The notes under the pieces: model-generated
Told to the model about the DNA's origin: nothing
Database searches by the model: none
What the model saw: the letters and a program-made list of their open reading frames with translations, nothing else
Program-made: the position numbers and the translations under genes
DNA from: Siphonodentalium dalli
Taxonomy: Eukaryota; Mollusca; Scaphopoda; Gadilida; Siphonodentaliidae
Reading direction: 5' to 3'
NCBI GenBank assembly: GCA_032622095.1
Contig: CP136064.1
Coordinates: 49,050,073 to 49,114,072 of the forward strand
Length of the DNA stretch: 64,000 nucleotides
Shown: positions 25,230 to 36,300 of the stretch, piece by piece
How positions within the stretch are numbered: position 1 is the stretch's first letter
Layout of the letters: every line of letters starts with the position of its first letter

Positions 25230-27200
25230 TGTTATTTTCAGCCCGCAATGAACTTATACTAAGTGAATATAAGTCCATAATGTCACTATATTGACTCCCA
25301 TTTCAGGTCGTTATGGACTCGAAATGATACGCTTCTAAGCCCAATATGAACCTAAATCAAATCCTAGTATAAGTCCATATCATGATGATTTTCACGAGAA
25401 CAGGCTGAAATTCCCAGGTGGGTTAATTTCCACTTAATCCCCGAATAACCTTGTGACATTCCGAATGGATATGTATGATTTCTTTTTCGATACAAAAAAA
25501 CGCTGTGTTGCTTTCATCACCTGGAGTACCGGTACACAAACACGGACTTGGTGACGATTCCTGTTTGTTTGTGAATCAATCCTCTAAAGGAATATACGAT
25601 GGCGTGATCAGAATTTCATCAGATGGCCAATTAAGGGACATATTCGTAATTGAAAAATCGAGGGTACACGCTTATCTGATGGTACCCGTGGAATATTCAT
25701 GAGGTTGACTCGCAATGGAAGCGTCAACACCCACCCAGTGTGATATTTAAACAATGACTCCGTGTACAAGCCTTCTATTTAATTACCCCATTCCAGACGT
25801 TCGCCTCCAATTTGCGCTGCTTTTCGATTAAAGGTTAGTCCTCGTCTCGGTATCTGTCGCGATTAGTTCACCAAAGTTATACTTTTCTTTTTCGTGATCG
25901 GACAACAGCGGACTCAGTTGATTCCGTAAGTATTTTTTGTTCTCTTGTTTTTGTTTTTTTTGGTTAAAGAAGTCCTATCTGATTTCACACCAAATTGGTC
26001 AAAATTCACTAAGCCAATTTTGCTCATCAGGCAAGTGAACCAAATCAGTCGCCAATCGCAACACACAGCCATCGCAAAGAAAACTATACAAAGCGATTCG
26101 TACGTAATCCTTAAAACATAATGTCAAAACAATGGTCTTGAAATATATCCCAAGTTCTGCATCCGACGCTTTGCGCAGAAATTGGACGAACGTTCTTTAT
26201 TTTAAACGGACATTGCTCATTCGAGCTTCCAAATTTTGTCTACGTTATTTGGAAGGAGCTATAAGATATGTTGACACATACACGAAAAATTTATATACCG
26301 GCTCTGAAAAATACTTACCATGGTCACAGCCATTTTCCAGCTGTTTTCAATTTTTTGCGCAGAAGTGAAATAAACGTTCTTTATTTCTACCATATCTAAT
26401 CAGGAATAGACACGTGGGACGCTCTTTTCTGTTACATGCCGTGCAAATGGCTGTTGTTTATTTGGGACCCATACATCGTGTTCAAAGTTGTATTTTTGAT
26501 TACTTCAATATGTCTTTTTGGGATATAGAATGCCCGCAGAAAGGTAGTATGTATCGACCTATTACGATATCGGGAACAATTTAAAAGCGACTATTATTAG
26601 ATGTATTTTGGAGCGCAAACCGCCATGTGGCCTTAATGTGTAAATAAATACACAAATATATAACGCGCTTTATTATTATTTATTACCACGTGACATATCT
26701 GGTAGAGAAAATGATTATTCGCTTCTCTTTGAGACGTTTATTGTTTCTTTCTTTGTTTTCAACAAGTATTTTCGGTTTACCACGGTGGCTGATTTAGTCC
26801 GTTTATAAGTATTTCATTATTCTATCGGTGTTTTTCTATCGGTGTTTTTATACAAGAAACGCGACTACAAAGGAAGAGATTGCTGTATGTTAAATTTGAA
26901 ACTTTTTGATTTCTAGTCGTTTTAATAAGGAGATGAGGCGACAAATGCTCGATCTTCTATATTGGGAATAGAATATCACGTTGAAGATAAATATGGATCC
27001 GACTTATCTTAATTCTAAGAATTAAATAAGAATTAAATAATGGGTATCTATGAGCTGTGTCATAGTTTGTCCGCATGAGCGTAGTTATCGACCGATCTTG
27101 AACCCCGGAACCGGACCGATTTGTAACAAAACCGAGCATAATTGTATCATGCTTCAAATCACCACGGGACTTCAAAATAATGTGCGTGGATTATAATATG
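25230..27200. other. No gene seen; dispersed repeats
   Basis: A 75-codon frame at 25475-25702 (MISFSIQKNAVLLSSPGVPV...) is unrecognised. A dispersed repeat shared with 5180, 21640 and 32670 occupies about 26190-26480. The 27070-27180 segment resembles 9600-9690. No host gene supported. Confidence 0.4.
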
Positions 27201-27204
27201 TTTG

Positions 27205-27665
27205 CAGAGTGTAGATCGTGCCACAAATCTCTATTCTGACTACGTCCGTAGAAATCATACTCCACCAGATCAAACCATGGTGACGTTTTGATCTTCTGAC
27301 GGGGAAGTTTTCAGCATTGAAAAAAACAATGGAGATAATATATTTCACAGTATAGGTGAAGGTCCCAGCTCGAGATTGCGTGACTTTTGTAAGCCGATTT
27401 GGCTTTGCGTCGCTTTTTGCGTCGTGGAATTTTTCCAGGGTAATCTATTCAATATCTATGCAATCGTGAGCTGTGACCACCCCTACAGATATATAGATTA
27501 TTAAGGAACAAGTATTTACAAATGAATATATTCCCTGCGTTGTTTTTTCAATGTTATAAACTTCCCCGTGAGAACATCAAAAAGTTCCCAGGTTTTGAAC
27601 GGATGAAATATGATCTCTATATATAGGCGTGAGCCAGAGTAGAGAACCATGACATGATCGATGTA
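27205..27665. mobile_element. TIR element, family H, copy 1
   Basis: Long imperfect inverted ends of ~80-100 bp. The left begins GATCGTGCCACAAATCTCTA and runs to GACGGGGAAGTTTT. The right mirrors it (AACTTCCCCGTGAGAACATC ... TCTCTA...CCAGAGTAGAGAACCATGA). The same family is complete at 47418-48010 and truncated at 51242-51600. No ORF. Confidence 0.7.
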
Positions 27666-27683
27666 AACTGTCAATACCTCCTA

Positions 27684-28003
27684 TGGGGTGGGCGCTCGGT
27701 GGATCAGTCGATAAGGTGTACAACTCCAAGCGACTCGCCCTCCATCGCTGGCGGTGAGGGTTCAAATCCACATGTTTCCATCGTGGACTTTCTAATTCGA
27801 AATCGTTATCTGATGGATCTGGTGGAGTTGCCAGTTAATCACCGATGGCTGGTGGTTTGCCGCATATGGTCTTCGAGTTTATCAGCCATTGAAATCACTG
27901 TTAGATTAGCTGTATAAGTGTGCGGATTTCCTCCACCACTAACACTGGGAATGTCGTGATATGGCCTTAGTTGCTGGAAGCGAAACTAAACCCCAATCAA
28001 TAT
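27684..28003 (+). mobile_element. tRNA-derived SINE, copy 1
   Basis: The 5' head carries an A-box-like TGGATCAGTCGATAAGG and a B box GGTTCAAATCC (27759-27769) at tRNA-like spacing, typical of an RNA polymerase III internal promoter. The body includes GATGGCTGGTGGTTTGCCG. The tail is CACTGGGAATGTCGTGATATG ending ACTAAACCCC. The second copy at 54694 shares head and body. The head does not fold into a good cloverleaf, so it is not a functional tRNA. Confidence 0.75.
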
Positions 28004-28832
28004 ATGGGGTGATTCCGAATGGTCATTGTCGTTTATTTATCCACAGCAAACGCAGTTTGGCTGGAGATATAGAAATTTGTTTCGTTCGCACGTGACAACT
28101 TGGGACTCTCTCGTCTCCAGTCGGATTAAAATTAACTCTGGCAATAGTATGTGCGAATATCGTTCCCGGTCACTCGAATGGTGACGTCCCCGTCAATTGT
28201 ACTTATCGACCATCCCTTTCCACGCGGAACGTAGATTAATCTCTCACTCAACCCCTCCTGATTCGCAGTAGCAAAGGCATGATCAAGATATCACCCCTTG
28301 AAAGGGGCATGTACTTCAGGATCCAGTTTAAAGATAATAACTAATAATTAGTAATAATTTATGTAACTATTTAATATTGAAACCATACAGTTTGGACAGT
28401 AAATTCAAACCAATAAAAGGAATATTTGTTTTCGCAAAAGTGCAATTCAACGACCACATGTTATTGAAATTACAGTGAATTCATGTGTTGGTTCATGGCC
28501 AGATCTGACACATCAATTGCTATATTAAACGTTTCCAGCATACCAACAGCCTAGTCATAGTCAAGATATGTATGTGAGATGTTTTAATTGATGATAAATA
28601 ATGAAATAGCAAATGTTACTCAATGTACGTAGTGTGATTTGTACCCACAACAAGTCCCTGGCGGTCATCGCATACAAGACCAGGATCAATTGTCATGCCA
28701 TCTATAAACATGCCGAAGGGATGGAAGCATTCCTCTGTATATATTGTGGGTAACACGTCATTTTTGTTTTGTGCAATCTTCCGACTTTATGACAAAAGAT
28801 GTTTCAGAATTGTTCTTCATCTCACCTGGTAG
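28004..28832. other. No gene seen
   Basis: AT-rich spacer without recognised coding, RNA or repeat structure. Confidence 0.4.
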
Positions 28833-28842
28833 GTGCATGCTA

Positions 28843-29696
28843 TAATATCCCCAGAGAAATTATTTATTTTCCCTTCCGTAGCTATAATATCCCCAGAGAA
28901 ATTATTTATTTTCCCTTCCGTAGCTATAATATCCCCAGAGAAATTATTTATTTACCCTTCCGTAGCTATAATATCCCCAGAGAAATTATTTATTTTCCCT
29001 TCCGTACAGGGGGGGGTCGGAAAAAAATTTCAGGCACATATGGCATTTTTTCCCTTTTCCCTTTGTACCCACCCACCCCCACCGCCAAATTTTTTTCAGT
29101 TTTCGGCAGTTTTTTCCGACCATTTTTTGACACCCACCCCCCCTTTTAACACTAAAACAGAGATTTGCGGGGGGAAATTCACTGTAAACAGCTGTATATG
29201 AATTTCTGTGCATACTATTTATCATGGATGTTAACATGGACATGTAAATAGGAATGAGTCATTTTGAGGTCATTCGGCCAAAAAAACATGGCTGCCAGCG
29301 GCCATCTTGGATTTCAAAATTTGCAACAAAATACAACACGATAACTGCCTGCAGTCAGTTTACAGTTAGAATTACATTATTTCTCTCATTCAAAGTGGGT
29401 TTGAAGCCCAACTCATTGCCAAAACACTCAAAAACAAGCAGGAATTTTTTTTTTTAGTTGCGGAAAAAATTGCTTGTTGGTGGCTTTGACCACCCACCCA
29501 CCCTGGCATACGTGCCAGAATTTTTTTTTCACCCCCCCCCTGTTCCGTAGCTATAATATCCCCAGAGAAATTATTTATTTTCCCTTCCGTAGCTATAATA
29601 TCCCCAGAGAAATTATTTATTTTCCCTTCCGTAGCTATAATATCCCCAGAGAAATTATTTATTTTCCCTTCCGTAGCCATGTGATCTTCCCTTCCG
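28843..29696. repeat. 42-bp tandem array, 4 + 3 copies split by an insertion
   Basis: The unit GCTATAATATCCCCAGAGAA plus ATTATTTATTTTCCCTTCCGTA is repeated four times at 28843-29006 and three times at 29550-29675, followed by a decayed half unit (GCCATGTGATCTTCCCTTCC). The 42-bp length keeps frames open (repeats of SYNIPREIIYFPF), which explains the long spurious frames on both strands. Confidence 0.9.
29007..29542. mobile_element. hAT-like non-autonomous element inside the 42-bp array
   Basis: The left end CAGGGGGGGGTCGGAAAAAA and the right end ...TTTTTTTCACCCCCCCCCTG are inverted repeats of ~30 bp starting CAGGGG. Target duplication TTCCGTA is at 29000-29006 and 29543-29549. The interrupted tandem unit reads through once the element and one duplicate are removed. 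hAT elements typically have CAGGG-like ends and 8-bp duplications; 7 bp are visible here. No transposase. Confidence 0.75.
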
Positions 29697-29714
29697 TAGC
29701 CATGTGATCTATAG

Positions 29715-29878
29715 ATAGAACCGCATGAGTGTCTGGATTTTGACGTAATTATCGCACGAGATTTGTTGGCGGAGCGATACCTCGAGTGCGGGACGCAGTC
29801 CCGCACGAGAGGTATCGCGTTCCGCCAACAAATCGAGTGCGATAATTCGTCAAAATCCAGACACTCATGCGGTTCTAT
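29715..29878. repeat. 164-bp near-perfect palindrome
   Basis: Arms of ~80 bp run from ATAGAACCGCATGAGTGTCT to its complement AGACACTCATGCGGTTCTAT, with a centre around GAGTGCGGGACGCAGTCCCG. Only small mismatches. It lies immediately after the 42-bp array. No coding content. Confidence 0.85.
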
Positions 29879-30234
29879 TTTTATTACATATCTCCGTATC
29901 ATAGTAAATTGACTCACAATCGTACATCTCCGGTACAGAAAATGTGAATTTAATTGAGTTTTAACAGTGAATGAATTAGTTCCGTCGACAGATTGCACTA
30001 GTGCGATTCTGAGAATTATCACACGCCTGGAAACTCGTGCAATCATGCGAATTACGTTGATAGATATGTAATAAAGTCCACGAATAATATTTCAAACCAC
30101 ACATGGAAACCATTTGTATTGCAAAATGCAATTACCTCTTTGGTCCAGCCAAATGGTGGCGTTTATTGGCTGTACATGTATCTGCATATCCAAAAGCAGT
30201 CCCCCTACTGTTGTATGGATGTGGGTCCGGTGTA

Positions 30235-30670
30235 GAATATGGCTACTGTCAGGAGGGATGATAATTCCCTAATGTGGCACCATGTTTGCACCGTGATGTG
30301 TGGTATATGGGTCCTGGTGGTATTTTGGGCGGCCGTATCACGCAATACATCGACCTGCAGGTACGGCTTAGCTCGTGGTTTACTTCGGTCAGACATTTCT
30401 TCAAAACGGGTGATTCAGTTGACCTGGCTCAATAAATCGACTAGTCACACCTCTTCACAGTGTTTCAGATCAGAATTATGGTATGTGTTACTGCTTTACT
30501 GGCTTTTGTAGTTTTTTTTATTCGTGTATGATGTTCCTGTTGTTTAATGTTTCTATGCTTTTCGTCTTGATGATTGTTGGATGTTTGAATTTAGTACTGT
30601 TCACGCATGTCTCATGGATACATGACACTTCCAGTGACTACATTTGTACCATTCTCTTTGTGGCTTTTTA
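30235..30670 (+). mobile_element. LINE leader fragment (ORF1 family)
   Basis: Contains TAATGTGGCACCATGTTTGC, GACATTTCTTCAAAACGGGT and GATTCAGTTGACC...CGACTAGTCAC, matching the minus-strand leaders at 16140-16680 and 8280-8620 in inverted position. Truncated before ORF1. Confidence 0.55.
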
Positions 30671-31008
30671 AATGTCAAAAGAATGACCATGGCCAAGAGA
30701 ATTGCAAGAACAAATGCACGCGCACGGTGTTCTGCCATAGGACATGAACCCACGTATTGTTAACAGCCAACTTATTTTAAGTATTTTATATTTGTTTGCT
30801 CACTATTCAGTTATTGAATGTATATTCCTGACTCCAAGCGGTAACATTTCCTCCTGTGTGCTTTTATTATGCACCCGAAAGTTGGTCGGGGTATATAGTT
30901 GAGGGCTCCAACTGTCTTCAGTCCGTCTCTACGAACCTTGTTACTAGGGTGTCAATTATCGGATTGTCGTTGTACTTTGGCGTGACCTCTAGATGTGAGC
31001 CATCGATT

Positions 31009-31829
31009 TAGGGATGCGGACCGGACCGGTATACATGCCTGGACCGGTCCAAAACGGTCCGGTCCACCTATACTAGGCTATATATGTTAATGAATTATCT
31101 GTTTTCTCAAAGTGTTTACTCTGTATAGTACACACTATAAGGTTACTGAGTTCAGTGCATTGCAATGAGAACATATATGTTAAAACTTACATTGTTTGCA
31201 TCATTGTCTGTATCTGGTGGGATATACTGGCAACGATGCACGATAATAGTATTTCTAGTAATGCGAACATGCACTAATTAAATTATTGAACGGATATATA
31301 GCTAGGGCCAGAATGTGTTGTAACCAATCTAACTTGGCACTCAACTGATCGTATGCATGATTCGTATCATACTTATTTTCATTAATTAAATTGAAATTTA
31401 AACGAAATAACTATACTGATGACAATTATACAAATGTGTACTAATATGACTACTACATTAATATTGGAGTCTTGGAGATTTTGATGGCTGATTGTATAGT
31501 CCTGACAATTATAGTTATATACCTAAGTACAACTAGTAGTCTACTATTGGATTGATGTGACTGTCTTGTGTAATGAAAGCAGGCGGCCGCCCACACTGGC
31601 ACTTTCATTATAAGGAAAGTGACATGTACAAAGTACATCTATACATTGTTTTCGTGACATCAAACGTTTAATAGATATTAACCACTTGAATGCGTCAATA
31701 CATCGTTGCTAATTGATATGACGGCAAATGCGCAATAATATTCGCGATAGTTTATTATAACTGAAGTAAAATAGTGGACCGGACCGGAGAGTACCGGACC
31801 GGTCCAAAGCGGTCCGGTCCGCATCACTA
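31009..31829. mobile_element. TIR element with GGACCGGACC ends, ~820 bp
   Basis: The left end TAGGGATGCGGACCGGACCG (31009) mirrors the right end CGGTCCGGTCCGCATCACTA (31829). Each terminus is followed by a second palindromic GGACCGGTCC block. TAGxGATGCGG-type ends resemble hAT elements. An 8-bp target duplication is not convincing, so the superfamily is inference. No ORF inside. Confidence 0.7.
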
Positions 31830-31961
31830 AATTCGTTTTTGTTCCGAAATTCGTTAAATAAAAACCAGAAACCATCTTGGATATTAAATTTGAATCGGCA
31901 CACACTGCAGGCTGCATTTATTGGATAATTGTTTTGAAAATGTACAAGTATGTTTAGGAGC

Positions 31962-32135
31962 ACATTGCGAGAGAGGAGAGATCGGTTTCTGACAGACATT
32001 GCGCGAGCGAAGTCGGTTTCTGAAAGACATTGCGAGAGAGAAGTCGGTTCTGACAGACATTGCGAGAGAGGAGACCTCGTTATCTGCAGACATCGTGAGA
32101 GAGTGGACCTCGATTTCTGATAGACATTGCGGAAT
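31962..32135. repeat. ~33-36-bp minisatellite, ~5 copies
   Basis: Imperfect units around GACATTGCGAGAGAGAAGTC followed by GGTTTCTGACA. Degenerate in length. The minus-strand open frames across it (SQCLSE repeats) are by-products. Confidence 0.75.
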
Positions 32136-32212
32136 CTTTTCTTTAATGTCACACTTTGGTCCGCAATATGTAATCTTGCATTTCATTTCGTCTTAGAGTG
32201 AACAGATTTTAA

Positions 32213-32411
32213 CTCTTTCTGTACTAAATTGATTCTCACACCCCTTCATAAAAGTTTATATTGGAATTGTCTATTATTTATTTGGAGGAGTGTTCAGGGG
32301 AAATTAGCAGACGACAGGCAGACAAAAACTAATACAAATGCAGAAGGATTCTTATTCGTTGGTGGGAAATGTTCAGATAATAACGTCAATGAGTATTTAG
32401 TATAGAAATGG
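32213..32411. mobile_element. TTAA-type MITE, family 2
   Basis: TTAA at 32209-32212 and 32412-32415. The left end CTCTTTCTGTACTAAATTG mirrors the right ATTTAGTATAGAAATGG. 199 bp, non-coding. Confidence 0.75.
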
Positions 32412-32664
32412 TTAACATTTATTTCCACACTCACGGCATTGGTCGTTGACATAATATGAGGGCTGGAGTTACTGAAGAGACGCATTCTCACAAATTTCGA
32501 CGATTTCTCCTTCAATTGGCGTTAAGACATCTTGGTCTACATTGCAATGTCAGAGCGGACATAAACGTGCGGGCGCCAGTTATGTCCATACTCCCTTCTC
32601 TAAGGGATGATGATTTTTTCTGGCCACATTGCGCATTGTATACAGGTACGTTATGGTTGATGGG

Positions 32665-32900
32665 CCGAGTTTAAACGGACATAGCTCCTTCAAACTTCCA
32701 AATTTTGTTCACGTAATTTGGAGGAAGATATACGATAGGTTGACAAATACACGGATGTATTGATATTCGGACTTCGTGTGCTCTGAAAAAATACTTGCCA
32801 AGGTCACAGCAATGCTGCAGTTGGTTTAAATTTTTCGCACACAAGTGAAACAAACGCTCTTTATTTTACAATATCAGGAATCAAATAGAAAGGAACGCTT
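32665..32900. repeat. Dispersed repeat (AACGGACAT family)
   Basis: GTTTAAACGGACATAGCTCC, CCAAATTTTGTTCACGTAAT, GCTCTGAAAAAATACTTGCC and CTTTATTTTACAATATCAGG occur in the same order as at 5180-5440 and 26190-26480. Ends just upstream of the shell-matrix gene. Confidence 0.55.
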
Positions 32901-33254
32901 TAACAAGTGGAAGTTATTTGTCCGAAAATACAGTTGGTGAAATCTCACACACGAAAACATGTTTGGTTTGTTATGAGTCCTAATGTAAAGTATGTGTTGA
33001 ACCTATAGAGTAGAATATCAAAATTATAACCGAATGACAAGACAACCATGATTCCTCAACTCAGGTAAAACAAATACTTTTAAGATGTATTCAGGGTTCC
33101 TGAACGTTGTCCTTGCACTTGTTAATCGGGTGAAAGAAATGGATTAGATGTTTGTCAATTTACCTGAATAACGTTCCGTTGCATGAACATGACATGGCCT
33201 CAGATCTCCTGTAATTTGGTTACAACTTGTTTCACATCTTACTTATTCTTTCAG

Positions 33255-33340
33255 ATTCAAAATGGGCTGGCAAGGGGTTCTCCTTTTATCTATTTGTGCT
33301 TGTTATGTCAGATCCTTGCCGAGCGGTAACAACAACGCAG
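33255..33340 (+). CDS. Exon with start codon and signal peptide (CDS 33262-33340)
   Basis: The ATG at 33262 begins MGWQGVLLLSICACYVRSLP, a hydrophobic signal peptide probably cleaved near residue 18, then SGNNNAG. The donor is GCAG|GTAAAT, phase 1. TTATTCTTTCAG ending at 33254 is a strong acceptor, so the first coding exon probably starts at 33255. A separate upstream untranslated exon, and thus the promoter, lies elsewhere. I could not place it. Confidence 0.85.
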
Positions 33341-36300
33341 GTAAATATAAAACATTAACCTGAAAGTACATGTAACTAATATATATAAATCAACAAACCG
33401 CGATTGATAAATTGTCATGCTCGAGAAAATTATGTTATACCAAAGAGTATGTGAATTATTCCACCAAATTTTATCTCATGCAATGCGGAAGTGTGGGTCA
33501 AATTTTTCAACAGTTAGAAATTTCATGAGTGACCCAACATTAGTTTTACACCACAATCATATAGGTTGACATTGTTCACATTGTTTGATTTTCCAATAAG
33601 TAAGTATGTTATTTTTAGACCAAAGCAGCATATTTTTCTACTTTTTGTCTAAATTTTGGTCTGAAATGGCCATCAGTTGGACATTTTTTCAGATTGGAAA
33701 TTTCCAACAGTTGGAAAGTCTGAGGTTTCCGTTAGAAAGTTCCAACCCAAGGGAGGTGCAGTTGGAAACTGATACCATCTGACCACGTCTCTGGTGGCAG
33801 TTGCCTCTTAAACACATTATAGTATGACAAGTTTGACAACCTAGCTATATTAGTATATGAGTAAGGTACTAATTGTGGGAATTCCACTTTCTCTCAGGGA
33901 AATAGTTTGTTTAATTTCTGCAAAAGAATCCGACAAGGTTATATTCTGATTGGTATTCCGTTTAACTTCTTTCGCCTGTTTGATCGATTTGATGTAAATG
34001 GTCTGATTGCATGTTAGTTTGATTTGGATACCTTACTCGTATTTAAATTCGCGCAGTACTATTTTTCGCGCACCCGTCGGTGCGCGAATTTGAAACTGAG
34101 CGATAAATAGTACGACTCCTAAGTTTGTACCAAACCACCGGGAAACAAGAAGGATAATTGTTAATGAGTTACGTACATGTATATACATTAGGGACGGTTG
34201 GACCGAATATTGGGCTTGCGGGACTATAATTTACATGCGGGCAACCAACATCAAAACCATTACTGATATATACACCGTGACCGAACAGTCTGAGTTAGTT
34301 ATGTCAACACAACATACAGCCAAATTTATTTTTTTCTGATGTATAAGTTTTCTATACACGGTTGTGGTTTTACTTCTTTCTAGTTCATTTAAATTATGTT
34401 TATAACTATTTCAATATCAGAATAATTATTTGGAGCGTATAAACACCCGTCTTCACAAGACATTGATGATGCAGTTATGTTAAATTATACATGATGTAAA
34501 GCCACCGTGATGGTGTTTAATATGCACACGTAGCTTCATTAACGATTAAGGTCTGAAACTGTCATAAAATCCAAGGATTTTACGAAAATATTTTTGTCAG
34601 TTTTGAATTCGCGCAGCATGTTGTGCGAATTCAAAGTGCGCGAATTTAAAACTGAGCGAAAAATAGTACTGCACGAATGTAAATACGAGTATGATAGTCC
34701 GACGACAATGTATTGTTATAATTTGTCTTTCCTGCATCGCGTCCACTCATCTTACTAACTGACTCCTGTGGTTGGCTTCTGCTTTTCAGACTGCGCTGCG
34801 AGCGTTGCGTTTTTAGCTGATGGATCTTCCCAGAAAAATCTGGATGCATCAAGGAGTTACATAGTAGAGCAACTAGACGCGTTGTGGCCAAGGACATCAA
34901 CTGTCAATTTTACCTACATACAATATAGTGGGGAAATTGAACATGTTCTCAACGCAGTAGCGCCGTCTGACAGTTTGCAACAGTTCGTCAGCGCGATAAA
35001 ATCTGCAGACTTTGTGGGCAGCTCTAATGCAGCAGGTGGCGCCCTGCGTGATATGTCGTCTGTTGTAAGATTCAAAGAAGGGGACTACCTTATCGTCGTT
35101 TCCGATGGAAAGTTTGCGGACACCGGAAGCGCATTGCGGTATGCCAGAGACTTACGAAATGCTGGTCTCAATATATATAGCGTTGGTATAGGAAGCTCGA
35201 ACTATGAAAATTTAGCAGCGCTGTCGAAAGTTGTTGTCGGATCCAACTGCGAATGCGGCCCACAGCTCAGCGACGTGATAAGACCATGCGCTATATACCC
35301 GGTCCAGCAATCAGATGAACCGGAGGCAGAGCGCCCGCAGTTATATGGAGGTAAGGGTGTTCCTAATAGCTAGACAATTTACCACTGCGTACATTTGAAC
35401 CTTGTGTATATAAATACAAAATTATATTCAAGCAATTAGTCCATTTGTGGGATGGTTTGGTGTCGATTTTCAAAAACAGGCAGATGAACCATGTTTCGAA
35501 TTTGACCAGGTTCAGACGCCAAAAAAATACCTTAAATGACCACCTATCATAAATAGCGTTAAAGGTTTCCTTGCCATACTGTGATAAAAGTTCATGAACT
35601 GCTCCTAATTATAATTTATATGCAGTTATGCTTGCTCTCATCGAATTATTTTTTTGATGCGTTTGCCGCAGTGGTGAATTTAAAGTAATTTTCTTTTCAT
35701 ATTTCCATGTGATCGGAAGATTGACTAAGGAAATTCTACTTAACTTGCTGTCAGATCGGATATGGCATCTTTTTTGTTGGCCAGTATCTTGTTTATCGAT
35801 AAAGCGCAAGCAGTCTTGTTATAAGTTCAATGTGGCGAATTATCAACTGACTAAATTTCAGTTATTATTTCAAAATTGATCAATAGTGTCACCCCTGTAT
35901 ATTCACTTTGGGCATATATATAGGCGACTTCGTACGATCCTCTACAACTACACACATGACACACGCTAGCTTAGGATGAGATTTACGCGCGCTGTGTCTA
36001 ATTGTAATGGGAATATTAAAGCCACATGTGTTTTAATATTCTTTATGCACAGTGTATTCGATTCATAATAGGTATTGATATCCCATGTATCTATTAATAT
36101 AGATATGGTCAAATTAGTGACCGATGTCGGTCAAATAAATAAGTAGTCTCAATATTTTCTATTTAAATACTCATAACGGCGCTCCAAATCTAACATGTTA
36201 TGCGCGAACCTCTTTGCACTGTACGATCTATTTATCAGCTTGGATCCTGGCTGGAGTTTCGGCCCATTTCGAAATGACAGTGAGTGTTGCCGCCGTCGAA

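Noticed and set aside
29390-30046. 218-codon minus-strand frame
   Set aside because: It crosses the 42-bp array, the hAT-like element end and the palindrome. Open because of repeat composition.
31709-32186. Overlapping minus-strand frames with SQCLSE repeats
   Set aside because: They follow a ~33-bp minisatellite and lack any domain.
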